From Melampsora larici-populina 98AG31 (taxonomy: Eukaryota; Basidiomycota; Pucciniomycetes; Pucciniales; Melampsoraceae), in assembly GCF_000204055.1 (NCBI RefSeq), contig NW_006768768.1, forward strand, positions 246,150-310,149: DNA of 64,000 nt. Reading direction: 5' to 3'. The translations under genes and the position numbers were made by a program. Positions 1 through 10,551 of the stretch are shown one piece after another. Under the pieces are notes generated by a model. The model worked only from the letters and a program-made list of their open reading frames with translations. It was not told the origin of the DNA and made no database searches. Each line of letters starts with the position of its first letter. Positions within the stretch are counted from its first letter, which is position 1.

Positions 1-313
1 AGAACTCAACACCTTGACAGCTGAATAATCATTCTTTTTATAGCATCATCTTCAGACTGTTCTTTTTTTTTAGCATGGCAAGTACATCATCTTCAGTAAG
101 CTCAAACTGTCGGGTTCTGCAAAGCCGTCTTATTCCAGTAGAATCCAATACAGAATCACCGTTGATTGCAGCAACTGGTTGTGTGAAGAGACACAAATAC
201 TCCAAATCAAACAGTTTACAGACTGGTATTTATCTTGATTATATCATATGCCATTTATCCAAGAATTGGGTATCCTTGAGTATCTAGCTGACATGCAGTT
301 CTTGACTTTGTAG

Positions 314-561
314 ATAAAAATCAAGATCTGGGAAAACAAATCAAAGCCTCACTCAATGATGGTGGTGGTATCTCAGTTGATAGGAATAAGCGTAGCAGGC
401 TATCCGAGTTACTTGATAAGTATGTCAAACCTAAGAGGACTCGACTTTCTGCCAACAAAAAAGTGGGAAAATCATCAAGTGGGCCCAAGCCCAAGACTGC
501 AACTTCACATACAATGCAACCCACAATGTTGGCTTTGGAAAACCATGTTGACTTTTCTTGA
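314..561 (+). pseudogene. Basic coding fragment, unknown
   Basis: An open stretch in one frame encodes a lysine/arginine-rich peptide that includes SRLSELLDKYVKPKRTRL and KSSSGPKPKTATS, then stops at TGA 559-561. It reads like low-complexity protein rather than random sequence. It lies upstream of, and on the same strand as, the gene at 929-2764, and may be an earlier exon of that gene. No start codon or complete exon can be assigned. The 300 bases before it and the stretch 562-900 show nothing else I can support. Confidence 0.3.
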
Positions 562-928
562 TTCAAACAGGCTGAGCTTGTGGAGATGATAGAAGCTGTT
601 GGAATGGTTACTGACGGCTGATCTGAGTAAGTTTGAAAATTTTGCCTTCAGTTGTCTCTTTTCTAAATTTGACTCTGATGACAATCACATTTCTTTTTAG
701 TTGTAGTGCCTTCACATGACTTTACATTTCAATTAGATAAACAGACAACACCCGCTTCATCAAAAGGTGTGTGTCTCATTTTCCAGCGTGATTGAACCTC
801 ATCTCATGCCTTGAATTGATTTTGTGCCAGAAATTCATGCAAGTAATATTGAGTTGCAGCCTTCAGCTACATCTCTACTTCCTAGTATGGAACATAAACG
901 CCTTCTGTAACCTTGACCTGGCCCAACT

Positions 929-2764
929 GTGTTATTGTCTGTTACCAAAGAAAAAGGAAAATCAAAAGCTCAAGAATCTTCCGAAGACAATTATAACCCA
1001 TCCAGCAGCGAGGAGAACACAAGCGACGACGGAGAACCACCCTCAGACAATGAGGCTTCAGGAAGTCAAAATGTTGCTAGAAAAAAAGTACCCGACAAAA
1101 ATCCAACAAAAAGCCACCTCACAAACCATCATTGTCAATTCATCCCAAGCCCGCCGCTGAACCCACAGGTCCATCTGAGGAGTTTGGGCCATCAAGCACA
1201 AAGGAAACAGGATCACATGAATGGATGATGCAATCAATATGTGAGTAGCTCATCATGTTTATCCTCATGATGTCATCAATTTATATATTTATTCACTCAT
1301 ATCTGAATTACGCTCTTTTTGGTAAATTCAGTTAAGCTGAAGAGTGGATTGATGAAAACGGTCAAGAGAATGGATGACATGAGCAAAGATTTCAAACTTC
1401 TATCCAACATTGTCGAGAAAGGAATTAATAGTGGGGGCTGCGAGGAAGGCGCAGAAACACCTGAGTGTACAGCAAAAAAAGTAAAAACCCATGGTGGTGC
1501 AGTATCTGTAAGTGATTTGTCTACTCAGTTTCCCAACCCAAAATAAACTTCACCAATATTGATGATGGTGTTCATAATTGATTATTTTGTAGCGTCGTGT
1601 ACGGTTCCATATTGATACATTGCTAGGACAGAAAGATCCTGCTCATCATCTCCCAGATGCAGCAGATGGTGTTGGGAAACGGTTTTGGACTTATGGTGGT
1701 GTTATTAGCAGCCAGAATGGAAATCAACTTAATTCACCTGAAATTGAGCGGACATTGGATCCATGTTTTCCATATGAAGATGGTCCTGGTCATGAAAAAG
1801 CGACTCCTCAGCAACTATCAACTATGTGGAAGATGATGAGAGAAGTAGGTGTCTCGAGCTTCAGGCCAGACTTTTCAACTTCACCATTGTGCAAGGACAA
1901 CAAATTCCTCTGGGACTTAGCTTCAAGAATCTTCATCACACTGGTCGAGTGTGGAGAGTATACTGGTATTTCTCTTGGAGGTAATGGCTTAGCAATGATT
2001 CAAAAAGCCATGCAAGCACGTGTGCGCTCTTTGAATAAAAGGTAGTGATTATACTCTTCATACACCGAAGCTTCATATGCTGATCCTTTTATTCTCATTG
2101 AAACCTCTCGATCTCAGGTACCAAAAGCAGAGCTGGGATGAAGGACATCTAAAGTTACAAAGCAACACAATCAGAAGAAGCTCACAATTGAGATATGTCA
2201 GTGCTATCAGATGTTTTCACTTTTGATCGTTATTTGTAAGAAGATCAATTGATTAGTTTTTGATACATATATATATAACAGTTGAGGAAGTTACGGGATC
2301 AAGTTGTGATTGAAAAAGAATCTTTATGGAAACTATCTGATATCATTGATGTCGCCTGCAGTGATGATGAGACTGATAATGAAGACTGCAATGCTGACAC
2401 TTCAAACATCAAAGGATCGCCATGTCATATTCTAAAGCTCAGATGGTGAAGCCCTCAATTGGAGTATGCTTTTAAACTCCTTGAGTCATATAAAGCCAAT
2501 CTTGATGCTAGTACACTCAAATCTCTAAGCTCATCCCCAAGCCAAGCTGGAGGAAGACCAAATTGACCTTGCATACAATGTAGTAATGGGCATGTAAGTC
2601 TGATCCAACCCCCAACAGGTCTACCAATCAATTGCTTTTGTGAAGATTGGTTACACAACCTCTTGCCTCAAGTGCAAAGTTCTCTCAAGATTGATCCAAA
2701 TCCCCTCTTACACCTCATGATTTCGGCCTTGGAGGAGCCTTCCAATCTATCCAATTTGTTTTGA
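929..2764 (+). pseudogene. Transposon-associated conserved protein (Tnp2/CACTA accessory-type), multi-exon, degenerate
   Basis: Coding pieces alternate with short introns: a Ser/Asp/Glu-rich N-terminal part (from about 929), a coiled-coil-like exon (SGLMKTVKRMDDMSKDFKLL, about 1331-1508), and a core exon (about 1590-2041) with GQKDPAHHLPDAADG, LDPCFPYEDGPGHEKATPQQ and NKFLWDLASRIFITLVECGE. Further exons start at 2118 and 2282, and the last coding part contains GLPINCFCEDWLHNLL and ends at TGA 2762-2764. I recall this architecture as a repeated protein accompanying Tnp2 transposases in rusts; its biochemical role is unknown to me. It converges on the Tnp2 gene at 3055-5519. An in-frame TGA at 2447-2449 breaks the reading (W-stop-SPQLEYAF), and further stops follow. 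The gene is therefore probably dead, although recoding or unrecognised introns cannot be excluded. Confidence 0.5.
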
Positions 2765-3054
2765 TAATACAAACCTTTGTTCAAAATTGGACATTAGTCT
2801 GTTATAATTTGTCACTTCTCTTGCCCCCTTGCCTTTTTGTTTGTATCACTTTTAGGAGCAGAGAGGCCTAAAATTTTACAGGTGCATCTGAATTCTGCTA
2901 TGAAATTATTGATATCAAACACCTTACTTATCAAGACAAAGTCATATGATCACACTATTCCTATTGGAAGCGCTGAGTATCAAGCGTCTTATGTAGAATA
3001 TAACCTAAATAGAATCTGTTGATGACTCGTGGTTTGATTCTACAAAGAAAATGA

Positions 3055-5519
3055 TCACCAGTCCATACATATCAATGCTACTGTAGGAGAATTCAATCTC
3101 TTGTGCAATTCACCTGGTTTGTACATAATCCAGGCACAATGTGCCACCACTTCATCTAATCTTATGATGACATCTTGGGTTGGATGCCATAGTTGCAAAG
3201 AAGCTTGAATAGCTGGCATAGCAATCCGTGAGAATGGATTGTACTCCTGAGGTGGAGCGGGGAGTGACGGGAATGCCTGAACAAGTAGCCAAGTGTTGAT
3301 TATGTTGTTTGATGGCTCAGGAGTTCTGTGATGTACAAATATTGTAGTGATCCGTCCGAAACAATGAGTACCCTTTGACCTTGATTTGAATATGATGAAG
3401 CTATCTATCTGGCTTTCTGAAAATTGAGAAAAAGATACACCTGTGTGATCCACACGCTTGGAGTATACCCCGGGGTGGTACTACGCCATAGCCAAGTCTA
3501 TCGGTTTCTGATAACAATGCAAATTTCTCAGGTGTCACCCATATACAGTCTTCTAAGTGTTGTTCATTAAATCGCTTGACTAAAAGTTCCAATACAATGC
3601 TGTTAAGTGGTACTAGCTTGGAGTTGCTGACTCGCTTTCAAGGGGTCTTATTGGTCTTGTATAGTGCCTGCGGGCTGGTTGCAAAAGGTCTCAGGCCTTC
3701 AGGAAGTTGATCACTCTTGATAAAAGCTAAAAGATTCCCCGCACGGCAGTAATTCTTGACAAATGATATTTCCAGTTCACCGATAGTTTGTAAGCAATAT
3801 GAAAGGAAAGAAGTTTATCAGATATAATACAAATGCTTACAAAAAAAGAACTTACCCATATGATTATTATGACAACCTTTCAGTATACCTCTCATCAAGC
3901 ATTCAAAAGGAAATGCCCACCAAGCACAAACCGGGTCAAATGCCTCAAGACATTCACTCAAGTGGATAGCTGCATGATGGTTTGGTGCAAGTTTATGGTG
4001 CTGGAACAGGATTATACAGCTCTTGAGATATTCTTGAATGTGATGATTATAAGCCTTAATTGTACCTACCGTCATTTCACGTTTTAGTGGCAAGTTTACT
4101 AGGGATACTAGGTGGCAGAAATTCTTCAGAAGCAAAGTTTTGATATGGTCTTTTCCGTACCATATTGGGATTAAAAGCAGTGAAAGCTGAATGGTGAAAA
4201 GATTTTGCCATTCGTCTGCCTTGAGTTTACCAAAGGACGCTTCCCCAAGAACAGGAATTGCCGGTTTAATCCATGAAGGAATCCGGATTCAAGGAAGCAT
4301 TGCGTTGATGATCTCTAGCATATGGGAATCAAATATCACCTCATCAAATGGTGGGGCTTCCCAATCTCCATTTGACTCAGCGTCGTGAAAAGGATCAAAG
4401 TTGGGATCACTTGAGCTGGTATTCTCACTATATACTTCATTGATGATTCCTTTTGTCGTTCCTTGATCTTGTGGCATATCATCAGTTGTTTGTCTTTAAG
4501 GCCGAGGGTTGGAATGTTCAGAGATAAGTTCCAATAACTCTTCAGTATAAATCGGAACTGGTTGGTATTCTTCATTATCAATCTCTTGCATAGACCAGAA
4601 TCGCCGACAATGCCATGCAAGAAGACCAAGCAGTAGATTATGCATTGAGTCTAATACATGATACTTAGTGATATCCCAGTATTCAAGCTCCACAAGTACG
4701 GAGTAGCGCACTCTGTGGGTCTTGAAGACCTCTTCACGCTCCTTGACTGTTGTCAAATCACGAGCTTCATATGCCCAAGTTTTATGCTGTTCGCATGTAC
4801 GGCCAGGCCAAGTTTTTGGATCAAGATTATTGACATTGGATTTCTTGAGAAGACAAAAAGAGCAGAAAAAAGTCGCAGTTGCACTGGGAAATCCTAAAGA
4901 GCGTCGTATAGCCAGAATGTCCGCTATGAAAGGAAGTAGAGCGGCTTTGATGAGATGACCGTCTTGGTAGGAATGAGTTTGAGATACTAGCAAGCCTGGA
5001 GTCCATAATTTTTGAAGCTGAGTGACAACTGGTCTCAAAATCTAATTCATCTGTTTGAGAGATGGTTCACGCGGACCAGGCGCAACACCCGCAAGGAAGA
5101 TGTTCTTGGGGAGAAATTGAACACAAAAGGGCAAAGTCAAACAGACAAGTACAACAAACGTTATGGAAGCGTGATGTCCACTTTGCTTGTTACCAAAGGG
5201 ATTGATCCCATCCACAAACATTCCAAATACAAGATTACCACTGGTAGATGTGAATTGTTTCCCATCGGGGTCTTTAAATTCTTTCCATAATCGTGATTGA
5301 TAGATATTGTGAACTACTTCCTGAGGCCTGAAGGGCTTCGATGACTCTTTCAAAGATTTTTCAAGAAGCTCCTCCACCAAAGGATGTGAAAGAAGCCGTG
5401 AAATCCATTCTGATAAATCCTGAAAAGCATATTGACAAATTGGTACTTCTTTCATTCAAGAGTATTTTAACAGAGGTTGGCCGCATATCTTCTCAGAAAA
5501 ATTGGCACTGGAATTTGAT
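3055..5519 (-). pseudogene. Tnp2-family (CACTA/EnSpm-like) transposase, frameshifted
   Basis: The minus strand encodes the Tnp2 core. 5455-5042 carries LVFGMFVDGINPFGNKQSG, LTLPFCVQFLPKNIFLAGVA and PGPREPSLKQMN. 5038-4496 continues with LLPFIADILAIRRSLGFPSA, a Cys pair (CSFCLLKK) and YHVLDSMHNLLLGLLAWHC, the family's D-x-MH-N/L-F-LG motif. C-terminal pieces follow in other frames: WINR plus GKRPLVNSRQTN near 4200-4280, then KNFCHLVSLVNLPLKREMTV and CAWWAFPFECLMRGILKG at 4135-3818, and the tail to 3055. Upstream of 5455 a frame shift separates CGQPLLKYS, and no zinc-knuckle N-terminus is present next to it. A Tnp2-like N-terminus lies at 31811-32405, beyond the KDZ insertion. The enzyme would act as cut-and-paste nuclease of a CACTA-type transposon. 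Several frame changes and stops make it non-functional here. Confidence 0.8.
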
Positions 5520-5602
5520 TCTTTTGTAACAGAATCATTGCTATACTCTCCTCAACTTGTCATGAATATGTTAGATCCCAGCCAAAAGGTGTTACGTGTG
5601 AA

Positions 5603-7001
5603 GACATGTATATGTGGCTCTATGAGTTTGGCAATGGAAAAGTCAAGTATCCTACTGGTTTACGTCATGGGGAATTGGCCAAGATTGTTCGATCAAAGCA
5701 GCCAGAGTGTACATATGGACTCACCCCTATCTTTACTGTTCCTTTCTTTTTTTATATGTTCAGGACCAAATTGATCAAAGGTCATGTTTCTCTTTTTAGA
5801 TTTCCCCAACCCAGATACCAATGCCCCAGCTCTGGTCTTGGGAGACAGCAACAAGGCAGGCTGTGGGCGTCAACGACGCCAAGCAACAAAATCAGCTGCA
5901 TCAACTTCAACAACAACACCGCAGCTGCCCGTTGAAGCAAAGGCACTATATCCTTCACTCACCCATTTTTCTTCTGTCTCAGAGGAAACTCCTGATGATC
6001 TGAGTCCAGCCGTATACAGAAAAAGCGCATGTCTTCTGGTTCAGATCACAAGCGGCTGTCTAAGAAGCAATCCGGTCAAGCCTCTAGTAAGCAACCATCT
6101 TTGTTTTTCAAGGTTCCACTCAATTAATGAGTCAAAATTATACTCCTTTGACATTTCTTATAGAACAAAAAAACCCTGAATCACCCTTGGTATTAATTAA
6201 ACAAACAAAGAGGGTGATTTATTAGATCAGGCTTTGTTTACTAAATTTCTTTTCATACTCTTGATGTGTTTGTTTCTGTCCAATTCTTTACATAGGAAGC
6301 AGATCTGGTCATCAAAGATGAAGATCACAAACCGAACATTTCTTCACTATCAAAAGCCACTGGACCAATCACACCGAGTAGATTAAAAGTGCGTTTTGAT
6401 CTTGTACGTCTACATCAGAGTGAATTTATTGGGGTACATTTCACAAGCTGATAGTGTCTGTAGAATGTCTGCATGCCCGAAAACAAGAAATGTACCAGCT
6501 CCATTAGTTTGAGCAAAATCAAAACTCTGTCCTGGGAAACCACAAAACCCAAGCATTCAGCAGTGAGTTATAGTGAAGTTTACATCCAAGAAATCCAAAC
6601 ATATGTTCCTTGATCAAGCTGTAATTCTTTCACTGGTTTTCTTCTATAATCAACAGCACTCGCCATCTAGCAAACATCCAATGCCGACAAAAAACTTGAC
6701 ACTTCTTGCCGAGACTTGCTCCCAGATAAGCGATGAAGATATTTGGGAGAAGATGAAGGCTCTACATGAAAGTCATTGATCCCCAACATCGATTTTCCAC
6801 CACCAGTCTTGTCACAAAGATTGATTGCCGAAGACGACTTGAATCCTGACACCTGCACCAACGGAATAGACAATACATATTGCTCACATGAGGTATTGAA
6901 ACCAAACCCGTATATTGTTGACCTGATGACTTTCAAAGATTTCAACATTTTTGTATCTGAAAACGATGGTACATCCTTTCTTTTCAGTAGTGATATCCTG
7001 T
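5603..7001 (+). pseudogene. 5' part of unknown multi-exon gene interrupted by the KDZ transposon
   Basis: Successive plus-strand pieces read like protein: YMWLYEFGNGKVKYPTGLRH (5609 onward), NPDTNAPALVLGDSNKAG (5800 onward), KRMSSGSDHKRLSKKQSGQ near 6020, KDEDHKPNISSLSKATGP near 6320, and PNPYIVDLMTFKDFNIFVSE near 6910. Between them are intron-like gaps with GT/AG ends. The coding reading runs up to the KDZ insertion at 7002, and a plus-strand continuation is found after the element (30849-31319). Ser/Thr/Lys-rich composition and the downstream coiled coil resemble the accessory-type gene at 929-2764, so it may be a second copy of that family. The frame changes once near 6770. Function unknown. 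Confidence 0.4.
6994..7001. repeat. Left 8-bp target-site duplication of the KDZ element (TATCCTGT)
   Basis: TATCCTGT lies immediately before the first base of the left terminal inverted repeat and is repeated exactly after the last base of the right one (30841-30848). Eight-base duplications are what I expect for Zisupton/KDZ and hAT-like insertions. Confidence 0.93.
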
Positions 7002-7235
7002 CACCTCGTGTACACTAAAACTTTGGCCCCGACCCAAAGATACAGCACGCTGTATCATCCCAGTCTCTCAGTTTGCACTGCCAGATGTATCCCAGATGCA
7101 TGGGATGCATCTGGCGTCAACTAATTGGCATAAGTTTCCCTCAACTTTACGCTCACAAACCGCTCACAAGCCACTCACAAGCTCACAATGGCTTAGACGC
7201 ACTCAACCTCAGATACAAAAATTCACAACTTCACA
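7002..7235 (+). repeat. Left terminal inverted repeat of KDZ element
   Basis: About 230 bases match the reverse complement of 30607-30840 at roughly 90 percent by eye, including an internal short palindrome around CCAGATGCATGGGATGCATC and a run of CTCACAA-type motifs (7150-7190). The similarity fades after about 7235. Transcription of the first element gene should start just inside it. Confidence 0.92.
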
Positions 7236-7476
7236 ATATACATACACACCACTTCACAAACAAAGTAGTATACAACAATCCTCAATCTTACAAAGTCCAC
7301 AACTCACACTTCACATTCATTCAAATACACATACATATGTATGTACATTCCATCTTGACCTCCACGTAAGCCACATCCCTCAAAAGCTTCTTCCACTTCA
7401 ACACTTCTTTTATCTACGTACCACAAAGGATATCAACATTGCCATATCCTGTAACAACCTAATCCGTACCGAAACC

Positions 7477-9484
7477 ATGCCTCAACCTCGCAAACGTGGA
7501 ATATCGCCTTCAAAGTCAAAACCACCTAGCGCTCCAAAAATAGCAAGAACAACACGCAGCTCAGCACCGGCCACTACCTCAGCAAAGCCTCGCCAGGCCA
7601 GCAAGAAGACCACTATTCAAAGCAAGAAGGCCAAGATTCCGACCTCTGAGGATGAATCACACTCTTTGTCTGACAAGACATCCTTTGAACTTCCCGAGGA
7701 AATAGACCTACTCGACGAACACGAACCAAACGAAGATGAATGGGAGGACGAACACGATGCCAAGAAAGACGCACCTGATACCATTCCCCAATCAAACGTT
7801 CCTAACCTTCCTCAAGCTCAATCCAACCAAACGAAGAAGCCACGACACAAGAAGCCATGCATCAAAATCACCCTTGAAAATTATCAAGAAAGTGACTTAG
7901 ATCTTGCTACCATCGACTCATACCTCCATGACACAGACCGTAAGACACGGAACCACATTCCATCTGACATTCAGAAAGAATTGAAGAACCTTCAATTCAT
8001 TTATCACCGAGCCAAGAAGCTATTGGCCCTTGCTGCACAATGCAGTGAATGGACAATCAATGAATTCCTGTCAGTGATGATACCCCTATCCATAATGTTA
8101 TATTCCGTTCGACTGACCTTTATCCCTTTGAATTACCAGGCACGAAGTGAGAATGCAAACCAAGCGCACATTCTACCAATGCTATCTAAAGTATAGTAAA
8201 GAAAGCTCCAGTGCTGAAAGTGAGTACTTCTCACATGAAGCCGCCTCATCCGCTAACGCTAAAGAAATCCATACTCATACGCTAATTATATACCAAATCT
8301 TCGTCCGTCACCTTGTGACAGTGCCTGCAAGGAATCAGACGCTTGGCTTCAAAGAGCGAAACACTCACCTTGGCAACAAATGGTCTTCATTCGACATCGA
8401 TGAGAAAGACATCTTTAATGATCGAATCTTCTTTCCCCTTGGATATCTGTCCTGCGGGTGGGAATTACCACCAGCTGAACCACAATTCGAACCCCTAACG
8501 CCCGAAGACATTGAGAAGTTCCTACCAATATATAAACGCCTAGTTAATACTGACAAGGTAGCAAAAGATTTGGGCCTCACCTACCCACAGCTCGCCAAAA
8601 CAAGGGAATCACTGAGGTTCGAAGGATTGATCACGAGGTACGACTCATTGTATTCACGTACATACTCCAACTGACAAGTATGTGCTCTCGTCAGCTCCAG
8701 ATTCTGAAAATACGGTATGGCATGGATTACTCCCTTATGGCTTCCTTGTGGTCACCGGACACCAAAAACCGCAAGGCCCAGTGGAATATGGAGACTTCAT
8801 TGTGCGATGACTGGATTGCACTTAGTAATGGCACCTGGCACCTCCTTGATCAAAAGTTTGTGCGCCAGGTCACACAGTCAGACTTGAACATCCGCCCTAA
8901 AAAAGCCAAGAAGGTTCAGCCTAGCGATGAGATCAAAGCACAGCTCATTGCTGCATTGCACTCACAAGTTGGTATGTTCAATTTTCACTCCTCAATTTGA
9001 CTACAACTTCAAAAAGAATTACTACTTACAGCCGATGATCACAGAAAAATACCTTCAACCACCCTTATCGCACCTGGACTGTCATCCCAAGACCTCAAAC
9101 CCCCACGTAGCACTTGAGAACAGGGTCTTCAAAGGTGGCATCAAGCTCCGCGTCGTACGAGCACCACAAAGTAAAATGACTGATCTTCTCCTATCAACGG
9201 AGTTGCAGAAGATGACGCTTGCAACTCATAAGTTATGGTTGGCCAATATTCAGTCTGGACATTACAAGGTTATCTAAGCAGCGGATTCACAACTTACGGC
9301 GGAAGAAGCAGCGCTTGATGAAGAACTTACAATCACCACTCAATCAGTAAAAAGTAAAGCCGGAACGATTGTCCAAGCAGCGCCTTCAGGACTTACGGCG
9401 GAAGAAGCAGCGCTTGATGACGAACCTGCTGAAGAAGATCAAGGAGCAATCATGACTCAATCTCTAGGAATTACTGAAGGTTAA
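7477..9484 (+). CDS. Conserved KDZ-element protein (unknown function), lightly damaged
   Basis: The start ATG at 7477 opens a basic Lys/Ser/Pro-rich N-terminus (MPQPRKRGISPSKSKPPSAP), then an acidic stretch (about residues 65-100) and a helical segment ending NEFL. An intron at 8070-8139 gives a clean phase to HEVRMQTKRTFYQCYLKYSK. Later pieces include NKWSSFDIDEKDIFNDRIFF, ENTVWHGLLPYGFLVVTGH and, after an intron with acceptor near 9031, KMTDLLLSTELQKMTLATHK. I recall proteins of this layout beside KDZ transposases in rusts, but know no function. The frame continues past an in-frame TAA at 9275-9277 into a tandem LTAEEAALD repeat and ends at TAA 9482-9484; CAA to TAA would explain the stop. 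One frame change occurs near 8800. It is divergent from the left TIR inward, and transcribed towards the transposase. Confidence 0.55.
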
Positions 9485-9759
9485 CAATCAGCTGACTGAC
9501 TAAGTCAGCTGAAAATTATGCTGTCCTTTGCTATTAAATCTTCCTTGTGACTTCAATTCATATCCCATATTGGTGCACCTTGTAATTGCTATTGCTGCTT
9601 TTTGCTATTGTATGCTTTTCTAGAGTGAAATTTAAATGTTCTTGAGTCCCTTCTGTTTCAACCATGTGAGCAAAAACAAATCTCACAAGATTGACATAAA
9701 ATGCAAAGGAAGATAATTCAATCACATCTTATGCTTCACAAAGCGCACAACCGTACTTC

Positions 9760-10510
9760 CCCAACAATTACACATACCAAATTCACAACTAATTGTGAAA
9801 ATTGTGAATCCTGTACGTCTTGCTTTCCAAGAGGGTTCACAATTCATTGTGAAGTGTGTGAACCCTGAACTTGTCCAATTTTACAAGAAACGTTCACAAG
9901 TTTCATAACATTCACAATCATGTGTTCACAATTGATTGTGAAGTGTGTGAACAAACTGTCATCTTCACCAAGTTCACAAGGACACTTCACAATTCATACA
10001 AGATTTAGAAAAACTTGAGAACACAATTGATTGTGAAGTTTGTGAACTGTCATCTTCACACAGTTCACAATCAAGGTTCACAATTCACAATTCATACAAG
10101 ATTTAGAAAAAGCTTGAGAGCGCTTTTGATTGTGAAGTGTGTGAACTGTCATCTTCACAAAGTTCACAAGCAAGGTTCACAATTCATACAAGATTTAGAA
10201 GAAGCTTGAGAACGCAATTGATTGTGAAGTGTGTGAACTTCCATCTTCACAAAGTTCACAAGCAAACAAACTTCACAATTCACACAAGATTCAGAAAGAT
10301 CAAGAGATCCCATATGATTGCGAAGTCGATGAACCTTCATCTTCACAAAGTTCACATACAAGCAACCTTCACAATTGGTACAGGATTTACAATCAATAGT
10401 TCAAATCAATCAAGGTTGATGGTGAAGGCTGTGAACCATTTCACATTCCCAAGTTCACATTTCCCGTTCACAATCACAACCTGCACAAATGTTCCACCGG
10501 GCTGAGCTAA
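9760..10510. repeat. TTCACAA/TTGTGAA-rich tandem repeat cluster, left
   Basis: The segment is packed with TTCACAA, GTTCACAA and TGTGAA motifs. From about 10007 it resolves into an imperfect tandem array of ~95-bp units, each containing TTGATTGTGAAGTGTGTGAA, CATCTTCACAAAGTTCACAA and CATACAAGATTTAG. About five units can be followed to 10400. It sits between the converging 3' ends of the element protein and the transposase. The same motif is found in the TIR-proximal DNA and at 24250-24830. Possible roles are transposase binding or regulatory repeats; neither is shown by the sequence. Confidence 0.85.
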
Positions 10511-10551
10511 GGTGTGAAGGTGAAGTTGAAGTATCTTCATAACCTCATGGA

